Positions 9,949-24,901 of a stretch of DNA of 64,000 bases are shown in pieces. This DNA comes from Diploscapter coronatus (lineage: Eukaryota > Nematoda > Chromadorea > Rhabditida > Rhabditidae): assembly GCA_964036155.1 (NCBI GenBank), contig OZ038422.1:12857201-12921200 (forward strand). The letters run 5' to 3'. Below the pieces are notes generated by a model. It made no database searches. It had not been told where the DNA came from and saw only the letters and a list, made by a program, of their open reading frames with translations. A program made the translations under genes and the position numbers. Within the stretch, counting starts at the first letter, position 1. Every line of letters begins with the position of its first letter.

Positions 9949-12900
9949 CTGAACCAAAAAGGTGACGTTTTGGTAGGAAAGTGGTAAATAGGGGTGGCTT
10001 GAGAGAAAATTCTGGTTGAAGAAGACTTGATTCGGAGATAGATATCCTTATATAGGCAATCTTGGTCGGAAAAAGAGATCGCGATAAGGGGATAATTGAT
10101 TAAAGAAAAAGAGATCGAACCTGACAGAGATAAATGCAGAAAAACGGTTCAAGACAACGCTTAGAAGCCGAATTTGGTGAACACTGGTGAAATATAGCGA
10201 GAAGAGAAAGATAAAATCGGAAAAAAATGATCATGATTAGATCTGTGATACAGGAAATCAACAGGGTTTGATAAAAAAAATGTTGTGTAACTCGAATAAT
10301 AAAGATATCGACCAAAATATGAAAGTAATAAGTAGTAAGCCTATTTATAAAATAGCAATAATAAAACGATGAATTTTCAACCTTCAAAACTAAATAAGGA
10401 CTAGTTCATTTGAATTTATTTACCGATTTGGAAGACGCTCTAGCAGCTTTTATTAATTAGCATATCGACAAAAATCATTTTTATATGAAAGAGAAGAGAC
10501 GACTCATAATAAAGAGATAACGATGAGCGGGACTTAATCGATTATCTGCAAGAAAAATAAGAACAAGATCAGGATCAAGTCAGACGAACGTTAATTCTAA
10601 AGACCAATGACAAGTGACGTCATTTTTTGATCTAATTACTTGAATGATAAGGCGATTTTTGATGAACAATTATATAGTTCTGAATTTATAATGCCCAAAC
10701 AATGTCATTATTGCGCAAGACACTGAATATACGAAATACCTCATAAAAAATAAATTTCACATACTGTTTTAGACATTTCCGTCGGAACTAGATGTCTTAT
10801 TTATGTTTATGATGTATTCCTGCTTTTCTACAAATTGCAACTTTTTCCAGCTTCTTTGTATTCTTTCATTTATAAATCTCTTGCTTATCACCAAAGAAAA
10901 AGCAAAAATCTAATTCGCCATCCATTCCGTCACGCTGCCATGAAGAGAGGCACGCTCCCTAGCGTTATGTGCTTGTAGAACGCAGGATAGGGAGCCTTGA
11001 AAACAGAGATCTTGAGAAGCTCGAAAAAAGTTGCAATTTGTGAGAAAACAAGGATACTTGAGGCCCAGACGTCGGGAATTCAGAATCTGAAAAGTTTTGC
11101 GTGACATGTCACTCAAACCTTGGATTCTGAAGGCTTATATTATTGATGGTTAAACTTTTTTTTTACCATTTTCTGTATAAAATATCCCAAATCGTAAGAA
11201 ACGTTTTTAATTCTTATTTTCGAAACTTCATTTTTTACACGAAGGTGTTAATCTGCAAGGACAACATTCGAGCGATGTTTTGAAAATTGGAAAAGCGATA
11301 GATAAACAAAATGTGCCATGTGTGAGTAAGCGAAACTTTGTCATTCGTTTGAAATTTTCAACAGTTATTTTTAACGTTGAAATAATTTCGGCATTTTGCA
11401 TGAATATTTATGAAGTTTATATTTCTATCGTAATTTTTCTCCTTTGAAATACTTGTGCATAATATAGGTCCTTCGATTGACCCACACAAAAATATCCCAA
11501 TTCATCTCTGTTCATCTAACCCAAGTTACCCAATGTGAAGAATGATTGTGATGCTGTAGCTAGAACGCTGTGAGCTTGTAAAAAGCTTTATTGTTGTTAA
11601 AAAATCGGTAAAGAAGAACGAAATAACAATAGAGTCGGGTCCTTAAGTACTGTGGCGATTATGCATACGTGGTCTGATAAGAGTTATTCTAGAAGGTCCA
11701 GGTGTAAGACTACAATCTTGATAGACAGAAACTTCTTGACAGCTGTCAAACCATTTGCGTCAATGATCTGGTTGGAAATAGAATTGGGGTTAAAGTATTG
11801 AGATCATGATCATCAAGATCGCATAGACTGCGATATCCAACTTAGAATACGTCGACATGCACAAAATCAACATTGATGCCACCCACTCCCAAACCTCATT
11901 AGCACTTTCTCGTCTCTCACTACCGGCAGCCTCTTAGCAGTCTTTTGTGTGTATATTTTATTCCTTTTATTTAGTAAAAAAGAAATGTTGAAATTCCTTT
12001 TATTTGGAATTATAAATACGAATAGCCATAATTCTTTCTTCCGAAATTTTAATCCTATTGCACAGTGCCTTATAAATCTGTGTTCGCAACGACTAATCCT
12101 TGTATGCGCGAAATTGCGCGCACATAATTTGCATAGGCGCTGGTCAAATCAACTTGGAGAAATTAGGTCTATCTCTTCTTTCGCAATCAATTTTTTATTC
12201 CTTGCATCATAGAATACTGAAATATTTCTTACTTAAATTTCATACCATTTTGTAGTTCTTTTCATATTCTACAAGTGTCTAAATAACTTTTGATACACAA
12301 TATGTTAGAGAGTAATTTTGCACCACTGTGAAGCTTACTTAATGCTCTACAAGTCCGTTATTTTTACTATATCTAGAAATGAAAATTTCAATTCTATGTC
12401 ATTTTGAAGAACTCTCAAAGCTCCAATTTAGTGTCAGGATATCACATATTCGAGATAATGGATTTGCGCTATGGCCACTTCCTTTATCCCCGTCCCTTTA
12501 CAATCGTCTTTACTTCTCTCCGTCTCTCATCAATCGATATATTCTATACGTTTTGCCTGGGCAGGCTTTGATTTCTTTGTTGTGCATATTTCTGCCGCTG
12601 CTGCTATTCGCTTTGCAGACGACGACTTTTGGCTGATATTCGTGCGTTACACTAATACACTCAGCTGAGAGTCAACGGCGAGTTAACGTTGTTAACATGT
12701 TATCAAAAGACAAATTCATTTTATTTTTTCTAAGCTATGCCACTATCAACTCACCAGATTTAGCCTTTCCTTAAAGTATAACCATATTTGAAACGTCTTC
12801 AGATTAAATTTAATAAATGCAAATGTTCATAATTCTCTATATTCAATATGTATTACATTTCAGATATGATATTATGACACATCAACTCTTCGTGATAAAA

Positions 12901-15900
12901 TCGAATTTCAAAATTTAATCTTCAAATTGTTTTTTTCTAAAAATATTGCTGTTAAAATATTTTTCATTAAAATCTTTCATTATTTGTCCAAAAATAGTCG
13001 TCGTTGATTTCTGAAAATGGTGCTATAAACCCGTTTCTTTCCAAATACCGTTAATGTGAGCGCGCAAGAGATATGATATAATCAAATTATCAATTTTCCG
13101 TTAATAGGATCGTGCCAAATTCTATCTAAAATTTCCACAATAACCCACGTTGTCGCTCTAAAATTATATCAATTCCGATTTTAGCAGCCTTGAATTCGGT
13201 AAAATGAACTTTCTTTGTTTCAGCCTGAAAACCTGGGTCCTTGAGTCGTTCTCTACCTTTGAATGATGTGCTGATGAAAATTTCGTCTCTCCGTCTTTTC
13301 CTACAATTTTACGTGATATTTGTTAGGCGCCAAATTTGAATTTCGCTCTTTCCCTCTATCATTTCACAACGCTATTTCTTCTCACATTGAACGATGTCAT
13401 CTTAGCACCATTCCCATTCACATTCGCCTACGATTGAGGCCATCTCTGCAATTATATATTCCAGCCGGTTTTTTGTACAAATTTTCTCCTATCCTTTATC
13501 ATGGCAATTAGTAAATGACGAAATGTTTTTTCCACGCTATTTTTTCAAATTTCATCCTCTCGCTTGTCACTAACTATAACACTACGCCATTTACTAATTG
13601 CTTTTTATTGCATGAGTAATTTTCTGAGTAATTTATCAAGTTATTATATCTTTTCTGAATCAGGCTTTTTTTTTCGCAAAACTCAGCTTTTAAGTTGCAA
13701 TTTTGACAAATTCTCCCGAGGGAAATAGGTTTAGATTCGGAGCTTTCAAATATCCTCTTTTTATCTCTTTCTTCACAAAAGACTAGCCTTTTTGGACTTA
13801 GAAGTGACACTTTATCGAGTCTATCAAAATGTTTCTAATTCAGGAACTTTACTAATTTCTTAGCTTATATTCCAGACGGTTTTATTTCCTATCTCTTATC
13901 ATTGATGACGCAAAATCCCCGTTTGTTTCTTCGTATTTTTGAGATCCCCCTTTGTCCCTCCCACTTGGCAAATATTTTCATTCTGCATCTCTACGCTCTC
14001 TGATGAAATCGGGCTATTTTCCCAACAAAACCCAATATCCTTTGTTCTAATTATTGGGACCGCTGCTGCGTTCTCGAGATAAAATTGTCTAAAACCCTCG
14101 GAAAATTGATCTGATAAGTATAAAATTCGCCTTTCTTTCAAATATTTTGTGCTGTGTAATTTTCGTATTTTCACTATTTTTAATTATCTGAAGTACAAAG
14201 TATGCAATTCAAAAATCGACTGAAATTTCGCGTTCAAAATTCGGAGAAGGAATATCGTCTCTCTCATTGTGAATTCAGGCTGCACACACTGCAGTGCAGG
14301 CATTTTTGCAGACTTTACTTCTCTTTCTCTCGCATCTTTCCTGACTATTTCTCCACACGTGTAATCCGAGAGTGTCGCATAAAAAGGAGATAAAAAGGAT
14401 TTTGGGGATTTCATATATTCCCTATCTTTCCTAAAGCTCGTTATCCTTGCGTTTTTCTGCTTAATCTTATTTTTCTTTAATTTTATCTTTCTCTTTCTTT
14501 TCGTATCTCGCTTTTCTTTATTCTTTCTTCAGCGTTCTTCTCATTTTCTATGAACAGAAAACGCCGACAAAATGAACATCCCCAAAAAAGACTCGTATTT
14601 TCCTTTTCCTCTCTCGATTTTTTCTATCTCTCATTTTCTCCCAAGATAACATTTTTTCGTCTCTTTCCCATGCTATTTCCAAATTTCACCTAAACGCATA
14701 TTCAAACGCCCTCGCTTTGTGGATGCCGCATTGCGTATTTTTTTTTCGAGATGCGCAAAATTGCCGTAGGATATCAATTCGTCGGATCTATTTTATAAGC
14801 CAGTCAGTTTTTTTTCGCGCTATGCTATAACGTGGGAAAAGATCTCATAAATTTCGCGTATACGCTCATTATTATTTCATATTATGCGTCGTTCGTACAT
14901 TCGGTATATAATTTATCTTTTCGACTCTAACCACACGCATCCTCTGCGTTTCTATCATTGTCGTTGTATACAATAGCCTGTACTTTCTGCATACGTAATG
15001 CGTTATTCGAATTGAATGATATCTTTTTCGCTAGCGCGTTTACTCCAGTTCCCAGTCGCATAAAATTGCCTGTAATAGCATTTATTTTCGCGTGTAAATG
15101 ATGGGCGTTTCGACTTTTCTACCAAACAGTAATTCTGAAAAATCGTGCTAGGAAGGAGTTATTTTAACCAGGCGTCATTTTGATCAATTGTGTTGTGAGA
15201 AAAAATTGACATGAGCTCTCGGTAGAACTGGAATGATGAAAAGAGAATTTTTGAAAAGAACGAGAGAAATAATAGAATTCGAAGAGACGAAAAAGAGGTT
15301 GGAGAAATTTGACGTGAATCTTCATTGTATTTCGAGGCAACAGGCGCTCGGTTAAGTAAGTTAGATGAGGAGAAATAGCGTGATAAAACTAGAGAGAAAA
15401 AGAAAGAAAAAGGCGAGAAATAAAGATAACGGGGAGAGGAAGAAAAGTGTCCCATTCGTTGTTCCCAGCTCATTTCCCTCATTTTATTCCTGCTCTTTCC
15501 CATTTTCCTCCCAAGCGCTTCATCATCTGTCAAAGAAGCGTTCATCATTATATTTTTGTGAAATCTCAGCGGGTAAAAAATCCTATTTTTACATCATATG
15601 CGATTAGTAGTTTTTCTGCAAACTCGATATCATCACTTTTTCGTAAAAAAAAGCAGGATATTTCATTTTCTCTAGTTTTTTTTTATATCATTTCGCTTAG
15701 AAAAATCGGGAATTTTCATTCTTTTTAAAAATTTACTTAATTTAACGCGCAAATAATTGTAAAAGTGCTATTTTTAATTGCTCTCGCAGGCTGTGTCCCC
15801 ATCTTTCCCTGTGTTGGTATTAGTAAAGCCCCCACAGGCGTTCTTTCACTTGCACTTCGCACTTTTTCTCTGCCTCTCTAATCCTCTTCAAACTCTCCAT

Positions 15901-17107
15901 ACTCTAACTTTTTCGAGCTCTCTCTCTCGTCTTTCGCGTGCGCAAAATACTTAAATAAAGAGAAGATCCACTTTTGATATAAGTCTATTTTTGTATATAT
16001 TAAACATTTTTAATTAAAAAAAAAAAACTCCTTAAATTTTTCTTCATATTTTATTCAAAAAGAAAATATGTCAACCGAAAAAAACTATCGGCATGAAAAA
16101 TTCTTCAAATCTAGATTTTATCTAAATAAAATACAAGTCGAAAAACTGATTCTCCAAAGATAACACAGAATTCCATTCTTAATTTTTCTGCAAAATACGC
16201 ATCCCTCTTTTTCTCTAACGCCTAATATTTCAAATTTCATACTTTGTGGTGCTTTTCTGAGATGAAGGGTGGACACGCAAATCTTTCAAAGTTTTCGACT
16301 ATCTAGTGCCGTATGTCCAGTCCGTTTTCCCGCCTATCTATAAAGCATTAAGCCGTTTTTCTTTCAGCTACCCAATTTTTCTTACCTGAATAATTCATTT
16401 CCGCCGCTCCGTTTTTTCTTGTTTGTCATCTAACTCTGCAGGCTTTATATTGGCTTACTCGCCTTGGATAAGCTTGTTTTGAAGATTTACTTATCTAAAA
16501 TTATATCTTTATCTTTTCTCTAAAATCGTTTTAGTTTACCAAAATCTTAATTTAGCCTCATTCACAGTTTGATATTCTTAAATTTTTATCATTAATTTTT
16601 AATTCATATTATTTATTAGAATCAAAATTTCGTACAAATGTGAAAAGAACATCTTTTGTTCCAAAGAAATATCATAAAAAATGAGAGATAGGAAAAGAAA
16701 AAACGAGAAAAAGATAGATGCGAGGATCAACCCCGAAAGAAATTGTTAATTGGTCAATAAAGCAATTTGTCTAAAGTTACACACCCTGAATCTTGTTCTG
16801 TTTTACGGCTCTTCAGAAATCGTATATTCTTTATTTTTTTTCTAAAATCTTTCTCACGTATATTAAAGCATAGACCTTGAAAAACCGGCTGGTCTCTTTA
16901 TTTTCCCTCGCTGATAAAAATGCGCGGGAAATCTCCTCGAAGGCTAAACTTTTCTCGCCTCGCAAATTAGATTATCCCGGTAAAAGCCCCTCATTCTTCT
17001 ATAAAATTTGCTTCAAGTACTATTGTTGTTGTTTATTTTTTCGTGTCGTATTTTCTGTAATTAAAAAATAACTTTAGTTCCGTCCATACAAATTATCGAC
17101 TTTTCAG
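9949..17107. other. 7 kb gene-poor region
   Basis: No exon chain is convincing here. The region is AT-rich with long pyrimidine (CTTTTC) stretches at about 13.3-16.3 kb. Short GC-rich palindromes occur, such as TGCGCGAAATTGCGCGCA near 12108 and an imperfect inverted repeat GCTCCCTA / TAGGGAGC at about 10947-11000. It probably includes the promoter, and possibly the missing first exon, of the LRCH gene downstream. Open frames at 15159-15548 and 13899-14174 show no family resemblance and lie in low-complexity DNA. Confidence 0.5.
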
Positions 17108-20100
17108 GCACAATAGAGTTTCTATCGGGTACGCTCTCCCGCAGGAGGCGGGGCCTCACCGGGTCGTCCAGCTCAAATCAGCAAAATAGTGGAACAGGTT
17201 ATCAATCTGGAGGAGGATCACATTCTGCTAGGTAGATTTTAAAGAATTTCATATGTCCTCATTTAGAAGGAAATAATTTAATTCTTAAAATTGACGGTTT
17301 TTATGATGAAGATCAGCTTTATATTTCAAGATTTAATACATTTGAACATGGGATATATATTTCTAAATACAAATTCGCTAACTTCCAAGAAATTTTAATT
17401 TGTGACAATAACAATCAGCTTCATTGAATTAAAATTTGATAATTTGTAATACTTATAATTTCAGAGGTTATTCTCTCGATAGATCGCTACCCTCCTCATG
17501 CAGCATCGATAGTCTAGCTGGTAATTAAAGATAATTAAATAATTTAATTAATCGATTGAATTAAGCCTTATCAAGTCGGTCATCAAGGCTTGGGTCGGAT
17601 CGAAAAAGGCACGAGGATAGGGATGCCACTCCATGCGCTATGCCTCCAGGCATGCAACAACAAAATACGGTACTTATACCAATTATTTAATTAGTTTGTT
17701 TTTATTTGTTTAAAAATCGAGTAATTTAAATTTTCTGATTGAGAATTAATCTAATCCTTAAGAAATTGAAATGGCCATATCAAAAATCCCCTTGAAATCA
17801 ATATATTCCGAGATCTTCTAAGACTAAATGAATTTAAATTAGATTCAATTCAATTAATCATTGATCATTAGAAACTTTTCCAAATCTTCCATTTTAGTTT
17901 TATTCATTTATTTTGTGGTTTCTGGGAATTTAATTTCCTCTCTTTCCTTGCGCTCCAAATTTCTAGCCATTAAGTAAAGAATTTTTCTTCCTCCACTTAC
18001 CTCGACCCATCTTTCTGGCTTTTAATTGCCATGGGATGGGGGTGGACTTTCTCTAATTTTCCGAAATTCAGAAACATTGTTTAAGTTTAGAAATTTTTTC
18101 CTAAGTCTCGGAAACTTTTTATTTCAGTCTTCTAAAAGGTAAAAGCAACTTTCGCATTATCCAAACTCGTAATGCTTTTAGCATCATTCTGCCGTTTTTT
18201 TTCATTTCCGGTTACTCTGTGTCTCTGGTCCGTTACCCTAAATCTCTGACTCTGTATTCTGGACTCTGACCATTCATTATATCCCAATGCATGCCTTGGA
18301 CAGATGTTCTATGTATTAGGAAGTGACGAGAGAATATGGGATACGAAGAGTGAAAAGGCACAAAGAAAATAGGAAATAGTTCCCCTTCTATTCAATGCAT
18401 AGGTTAGGCCTTTATTCATTTGTTCTTGCAAAGATTTTTTAATTTTCTCGAATTTTCTGTGAAATATTAGAGGATTTCATATATCTCTCGTCATAAAATA
18501 CAGATTTTCTGTGAATTTTGCGATTTAACAAATAAGGATTTCATATATCGCTTCTCAAAATTTGCATAAATCTTCTCCGAATTTGAGATTTCTTCAGAGA
18601 AAACATGAATTTTCATGAGTCACGCCTAATAAATTTTCTTTCCTCTCATGTCCCTCCAAATTCCCACGCTATTTCCTATTTTCCCTTGGAAAGTGCAAAC
18701 CGAACGTGGAAATTATGTTGTTCCAGTGTGCTAGATTTGTACACAATACCCATTGAGCAAAAGGGATTCGGAGGGATTTCATATATATCTTCTAATTTAT
18801 CGATTTCTGGGACTTCATATATCTATATTATAAATTGACTTCAAGATTTCATATATCTGCTAATTTATTGATTTCTCCATATATAGTGCTAATTATTGTC
18901 CCTTCTCCCTATTCTTTTATCTCGCAACTGACCACTAGGCTCTATTGCCAATTTGTCATGTTTGTGGCATTTTCTGCTTCTTTTTCTATCTCATAAATAT
19001 CAGTATTCTCGAACTTTGTATTTTTCACAAACTCTCTTCAATTTCTCTTGGTCTCTAGTCGATCCGTTCCGTTCTCTGTCTCTGGGGATATCATAGAGCT
19101 CTCTCACTCAATCTGAGAGCCTTTGTTATACTCTGCGTCTTTTCCCTCTTTAGATTCCATACTATCTCGCTCTGTCTAATAATTCCAATTTTCAGCAGAA
19201 ATTTCTTTCTATAAAATCAAACTTTGGACCTAGAACTCCCAATTTTATCCTAGCAGAAAGCTGGTCTTCATTAATTTTATTCTAATTTCGCCAAAATTGG
19301 TTTTTTTTGTAAAGTCGGATTTAATTCATCCCATTCCTTTCATCTTCGTACTTGAGACAAGCTTTTCCTAAATGAATATAAGCGCTGAGTAGCTTATAAA
19401 TACTGGGCATTAGGTTGCTTTCCTACTAAAAAGGCCAGTCTTTTAGCAAGTGAATTGGCAGAGATTACATAAAATTGAGAGGTCAGAAAGAGGCAGGAAA
19501 GTTAGAGATTATTTGAAATCGGAGATCGGAAAAGAGACAGAAAAAGAGTACCCAATGTGAATGGAAAAGTAGGTAGCCCTGCCGCCATTTTCAAGCTATA
19601 TGTATTTTTAGTCATTACGCGCTCGCGCGCTCTCGCAAAATTAGCTAAATAATTCAAAGTTTAGGGCTCCGGCTTACTTGCTAGTATTAGTTCAGAGACT
19701 AATATGTGTTTACTCCAGAATATTTACTATAAGAATTTCCTTATTTTTGTTCTGAACTTCTTAAAATAACCCAAGCGTGAAGATTTTATCGACTCAATTT
19801 TCCGCTGTGGAAAATTCAATTTTATGATTTTTTACGCGAGCCAGTTTTGTCAGCGATGAAAAATCCTATGCATACGACAAGAGAGAGCTGAAAGGGAGGG
19901 AGCCTTTATTTTTCCTTCTTTCTCTGCGTCCCTGTCTAATTGTTCTGTTGTTTGTATAGGTAGGGGTTAGAGAAAAATAAAAATGAAATAGTAAGAGAAA
20001 ATGAGAGAGAGAGTGGAAAAAGAAAAACGGTCATCTCTCGTTTCACATTCTTTGTCCATTTTGCGACAAAATGACCAACGCTTTGCTTTGCGAGCGTCTT

Positions 20101-23100
20101 TTCACTCCTTCTTTTGCTCTCTTTAAGTCCCACACTCTCTGGCTCCCGTGGCTCAGTCGGATAGATTTCAGCTAAAGAGGGCTGCTCTTTGTTTCACCTC
20201 CCTTTTATCCTCAGTTTACATTTTCATCTTTCAAAGATTTTTGCAAAAACTCAAAATTCCTCTGGAGCTAATATTTCTGACCCTTTTAAAGCCTTTTTCT
20301 GCCCTTGAGTCATCATGAGAGATTTATTTCAAAGTGCAAAGCAGATGGCTGCGAAAAGATTGATGGCTCTTTATGTTATTCAGAGAGAAATTCCATAACG
20401 TTTCTAAAAATATCACATTCTTGACAAAAATCTAATTTGTAAAATTTCAGTTATTAAATCTATCGATGGACCGAATATTCGATGAAGCGCAATGTTCCGG
20501 GGCCCTGGTTCTGGCGGGTCGACAGCTGGACGCCTACCCAACTACGCTATCTCATCGATTCGATTTATCCGATGTAGTTGCAGCAGGTTATAAGCTAGCT
20601 TTCTTTAATAAATAACTTGAAATTACGAGATTGAAAATATCGCCTTAAAGAAAATTGCGTTATTTTCCATGCCTTGGGCTATACTATTTCATACAAGTTT
20701 TGTTGCCTTATAATGTTAAAATTTTCAAATCTTTTTTTTCTTTTCAAAAATCAATATTTATCGCTTTTCAGACCTTTCTATGAACCGATTCACATCGTTG
20801 CCTGATGAAATAACGGATTTCGACTCGCTTCAAGCGCTGAAAATGAGGACGAACCACCTCAGGCAAATCCCACAAAGTGTTGGATTAATGAAGAACCTCA
20901 CATATTTGGATTTAAGGTAAATAAACCTCTAAAACTCAATAAATAACGGTTTTCAGTGAAAATTACCTAAAATCGCTTCCACAGTGCATTTTCGAGTTAC
21001 CACTTGAAATACTACTTTTGGCTGGAAATCAATTTGATTCAATTCCAAGAGAAATCCGACAACTATTCACTTCACTAACTGAACTTGTAAGAAAGCTACC
21101 TTAATTCTAATATGCTGACTATTCGCTTCAGGACCTTTCCTATAATTTTCTGACTTCGATACCGGCCGACATCGCCTTACTGAAATATCTACGGGTTTTG
21201 AATCTGAGACGGAATAAACTTGATCAGTTTCCTAGCGGTAAGATTTTGAAATTAGACTATCTAAAATATTCGTTATGTAGAGTTATGCCGATTATCGCTG
21301 CAAATATTGGATCTATCCATGAATAACTTCACGACATTGCCGTTACATCTAAGGAAAATGAAGACGTTAGTTGAATTGAACATCGAGGAAAACCCGCTGG
21401 TCGCGCCGCCTATGAGCGTCGTTGTTAAAGTAAGGACATTTGAAATCCGAAGATATGAAACCCTCGAAAATTTTGAAGTGTGGCCATATAAGGTAAAAAT
21501 GAAGGCTGATCTTCATTAATAGATAACGGAAATTGAAGGAAGAATTTGGTTTTTAATAAAAAAAATAAATTTATCTTAAATAACGGATTTCAGGGAAGAG
21601 AGCACATTTTCAAATGGATGGATAGAGAATCAGCTGGTGTTAACTCTAATAATTTGTCACCGTCCAGACCACTATTATCAATGAGGCAATTAGATCTACA
21701 ACGAACTACTGTAGCGCTAGGGTAAATAATCTTTTTTTTAAATCAAGTTATATATTTCTTTAGTTTGGACGAGAAAACGCTGATGTCATCGAGTATAGGA
21801 GTGGTTACAAGGAAAACCTCTTCGACTATAAATCCGAGTGATAGAAGAGCTAGGAACTCGAGATATAATACGGTAAAATAGAAATTAACGTATTTGAAAA
21901 AGCAGTGACGTAATAATATAAAGACAGTATATGAGTTACAAGATGGGGTTACTAGTTTTATTTTTAGTAAATGTTATTTGACGCGTTACTTTTTAAATTA
22001 GCTTAAAATTAGCATAAATTTTTAAATTACGGTATTTTTGCAGGTGGTTGGTTCGGACTCGGGTTATACGAGCATTGCTAGCAATACGGACGAACATAGG
22101 CTTTCTCACGAAGTTAGTCTTTTGATATTTTGTAAAATTACCCACAACTTGCTTAACTAATTTCCTTCTTTATTTAAACGAATTAGCATATTTTGGTTAT
22201 CCTTCAATTTTTAGACCGATTTTTACGCGGAATACGTCGTAGTATAAAATAATTAATGTTAAAATTTTAAAATGTAAGATAATATCGTACCTTTAAGCAA
22301 CCGTGTGCTCTAGAAATGCATGAACATTCAATCTCTAAAAATTAGAATCCCTTAAAAGTCAACAGTATGCTTTCCTTCTAGCTAATTTTCTTTAAGAAAA
22401 GTAATTCCGGGGTATCTTTCGGGATATGGCTTAAGCGCTATAGATCAATACATCATCTTAGCTTCTATAGAAACATAGACATAGTTTATTGTTGTAATTT
22501 AAACAATGATTTATTTTTCAGCTCGCTGTTAATGGTGTATTGGATGAAACTAACGAGTTTAATTCGCCATCTCCGGACGAAGGAATTCAGATATCTGATA
22601 AAGAAGGTGAGCGAGATGAAATTTAAATTAAAAAAAATTAATTTATCTAAAATATTAAATCCAATATTTATATTTCAGTAGTCAAGCCCAAAATGATTCA
22701 ATCTGTTGATGTTAAACAATCCATCGATAAGAAAACCAACCCATCCAACGCTGATCATGTTTTATCCTCGAATAATCGGCTAAAGGTATTTTAGATTCTA
22801 AAAATGGCAAAATAGTTTACATTTTTAGATGACATCGTCAGTTTCATCTGACGCTGATTCTACTCTAACGAGGAAAGAAGTTAAACCTGTCGTCTCTAAA
22901 GCTACAAGTAATTTGAATATTTATTTTAGAAAAATACAAATTCGAAGATATTAGAATATTCAAATGAGGAAAAATTAACGATAATTTTTGAAGAATTGTT
23001 TAAATTTAGAAAATATTTCATCTTTAGGTAATCTCGATAAAAATGGAAATGCTGAGCATACGACCAATTTGAAAAGTACGCAGATCGATAATGCGGACAT

Positions 23101-24901
23101 TTCGAACGCGAATATGTCAAAATCGACAACTAAACCCGTTTCCAAAGTGGCTCCTCTGGTGAATCCTGTTAAAGCCAAGGTTTCCACAACCACTACTCCA
23201 TCGATACAGAAACTTCAGAAGGTACGATTCAATTTAAGAGTTTGGAAAATACCGATGAAATATATCAATATGTAACGTTTTATTAAAAATTCGAATATTT
23301 TTGCTAAATAAATTTACATAAGGAATTGTATCTATGTAGTCTAATCAATTGAATGTTCAAATTCAGGTCAATGTCGACAAGCCTAAGGATCCAAAGGATA
23401 CCAAACCTTCGCCTCCCTCTAATCCCCCAAGAAAAACCATAACGACAACTACAGCATTAGCCAAGAAGCCTATTGGAACTTCTGCTACAAATTTAGCGTC
23501 AAGTAAAAGGATTCGAACTAAAAAAGACGATACAGATTTCAGAAACTAAATCGGTTTCAAATTCAACGTCTAATCTGAAGTCCTCCCGATCTTCGATGGA
23601 ATCTGACGTCTCCAAGAAAACGCCAACAGCATCGTCATCTTCAATAGCGTCATCGAGGAAGCCCAGCGTTCCGGCGACGTCCAGAGTTCAGAATCCGACG
23701 TCGGCGTCAAATCCTAGTACTTCATCTGGGTCGACGTCCACATTTTCTTCACCAGTTGAAACGATCAGAAAACTATTCATGGACAAGTTGGGCATCTCGT
23801 AAGAAAATCATCAAAACGTATTAAATTGATTGAAAAGTTTAGATTATCCTCAAATCGAGAAGAAATGGCTGCGGAATTATCTGATGGCGTACATCTTTGT
23901 TCCTTGGCAAACGCTCTGAAAGCGAAATCAATATCTGCAGTAGTCACTCCTAAGGAAGGATCGGTAATTATCATAATTCGACCAATATCTCGATTTAATT
24001 ACCCTATTATAGCCGCTCTCTCCGATGAAAGCTCAAAGCAACGTGGATTCATTCCTGGGAGTCTGTCGCAGATCTGGAGTTCCCGAGGTAAGTGACTGAA
24101 CAAGTATCTGACTAATTAAATACTTAATTGCCCAATTAACTCTCACTTGTTTTAGTTAGGACCCTGTAGAGTGTGTGCTAATTACGAGCGATGGTTTTCG
24201 CTCCTATTACTGGCACTCTTTATCACCGCACTTTTCTGCTGTCTAATCATTGAAGAGAACAGTCTAATTAACTCTCTCCAGACTAATTAGGTCGATCAAC
24301 TAAGGTTAATTATCCCCACACTAATTGAGTAGTGATTCGTGACGATGCTGTGACGCACTGGCTTCAGATTTAAGCGAATGAAACAGATAATTACCACGCT
24401 ATAATTGCCTGAATACTTAGCACCCACTTAATCGCAATTAATCATCGTATTTTCTTTAAAACAAAAGCATGACATCGACTATTTTCATTTGAAGTGCCTT
24501 CTATTAGAAAGAAAACTATGATAGAATTTATATATGAAAGAATTCTTGGGAAGTTCGTATAATTTAAGAAAATTTCACGACCTTCCTAAGAATTCATATA
24601 AAAGTTGCTATTATAGCTCAGAAAATTTATGCTAGTTTTTCAGAATACCCTATGTATCGCATCAGATGTTGTGGGGAGAAGGAATATTGACAGAACTCTG
24701 CGCACAATTGCGGCCTTCGCCAATAGATCGAATAAAACTTCACCGATAATTTCAAAAACCACGAAACCTAGCTTTACCATTCTATCGTCCAAATCATCAA
24801 CTGATAAAAAACCTGCCGCACCGATTGCAAAAAAGACTCCGCCGCCTCAGAAAACCGCTCCCTTAGCGGTAACCGAGGCTCATCTTATCACTGATGTATG
24901 A
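17108..24901 (+). CDS. LRCH protein (leucine-rich repeats + calponin homology), 5' exon missing
   Basis: Cytoskeletal/signalling scaffold of the LRCH family (LRRs plus a C-terminal CH domain). Exons: 17108-17231, 17465-17520, 17566-17669, 20451-20586, 20772-20916, 20956-21086, 21132-21237, 21281-21429, 21594-21721, 21774-21872, 22044-22112, 22522-22606, 22679-22785, 22829-22907, 23028-23221, 23367-23502, 23543-23798, 23843-23963, 24013-24087, 24645-24901. LRR units include LSMNRFTSLPDEIT, LDLSYNFLTSIPADI and LDLSMNNFTTLPLHL, closing with ENPLVAPP. A long Ser/Thr/Lys-rich linker follows. The CH domain (DGVHLCSLANALK, then SNVDSFLGVCRRSGVPE) sits near the C-terminus. The first three exons encode an Arg/Ser-rich N-terminal extension with no ATG, so an upstream exon is required. 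The 2.8 kb intron at 17670-20450 carries a cluster of the GGATTTCATATATC motif. Confidence 0.88.
18470..18890. repeat. cluster of GATTTCATATAT motifs
   Basis: Six near-copies of the GGATTTCATATATC motif occur within about 420 bp of an LRCH intron, near 18474, 18537, 18775, 18811, 18844 and 18870, all in the same orientation. Confidence 0.65.

Noticed and set aside
15159..15548. 129-aa minus-strand open frame
   Set aside because: It sits in pyrimidine-rich low-complexity DNA, with Ser/Phe runs only and no family resemblance.
20142..20215. tRNA-like start (GGCTCCCGTGGCTCAGTCGG)
   Set aside because: The D-arm looks good, but no anticodon arm, TTC-loop or matching acceptor end follows.
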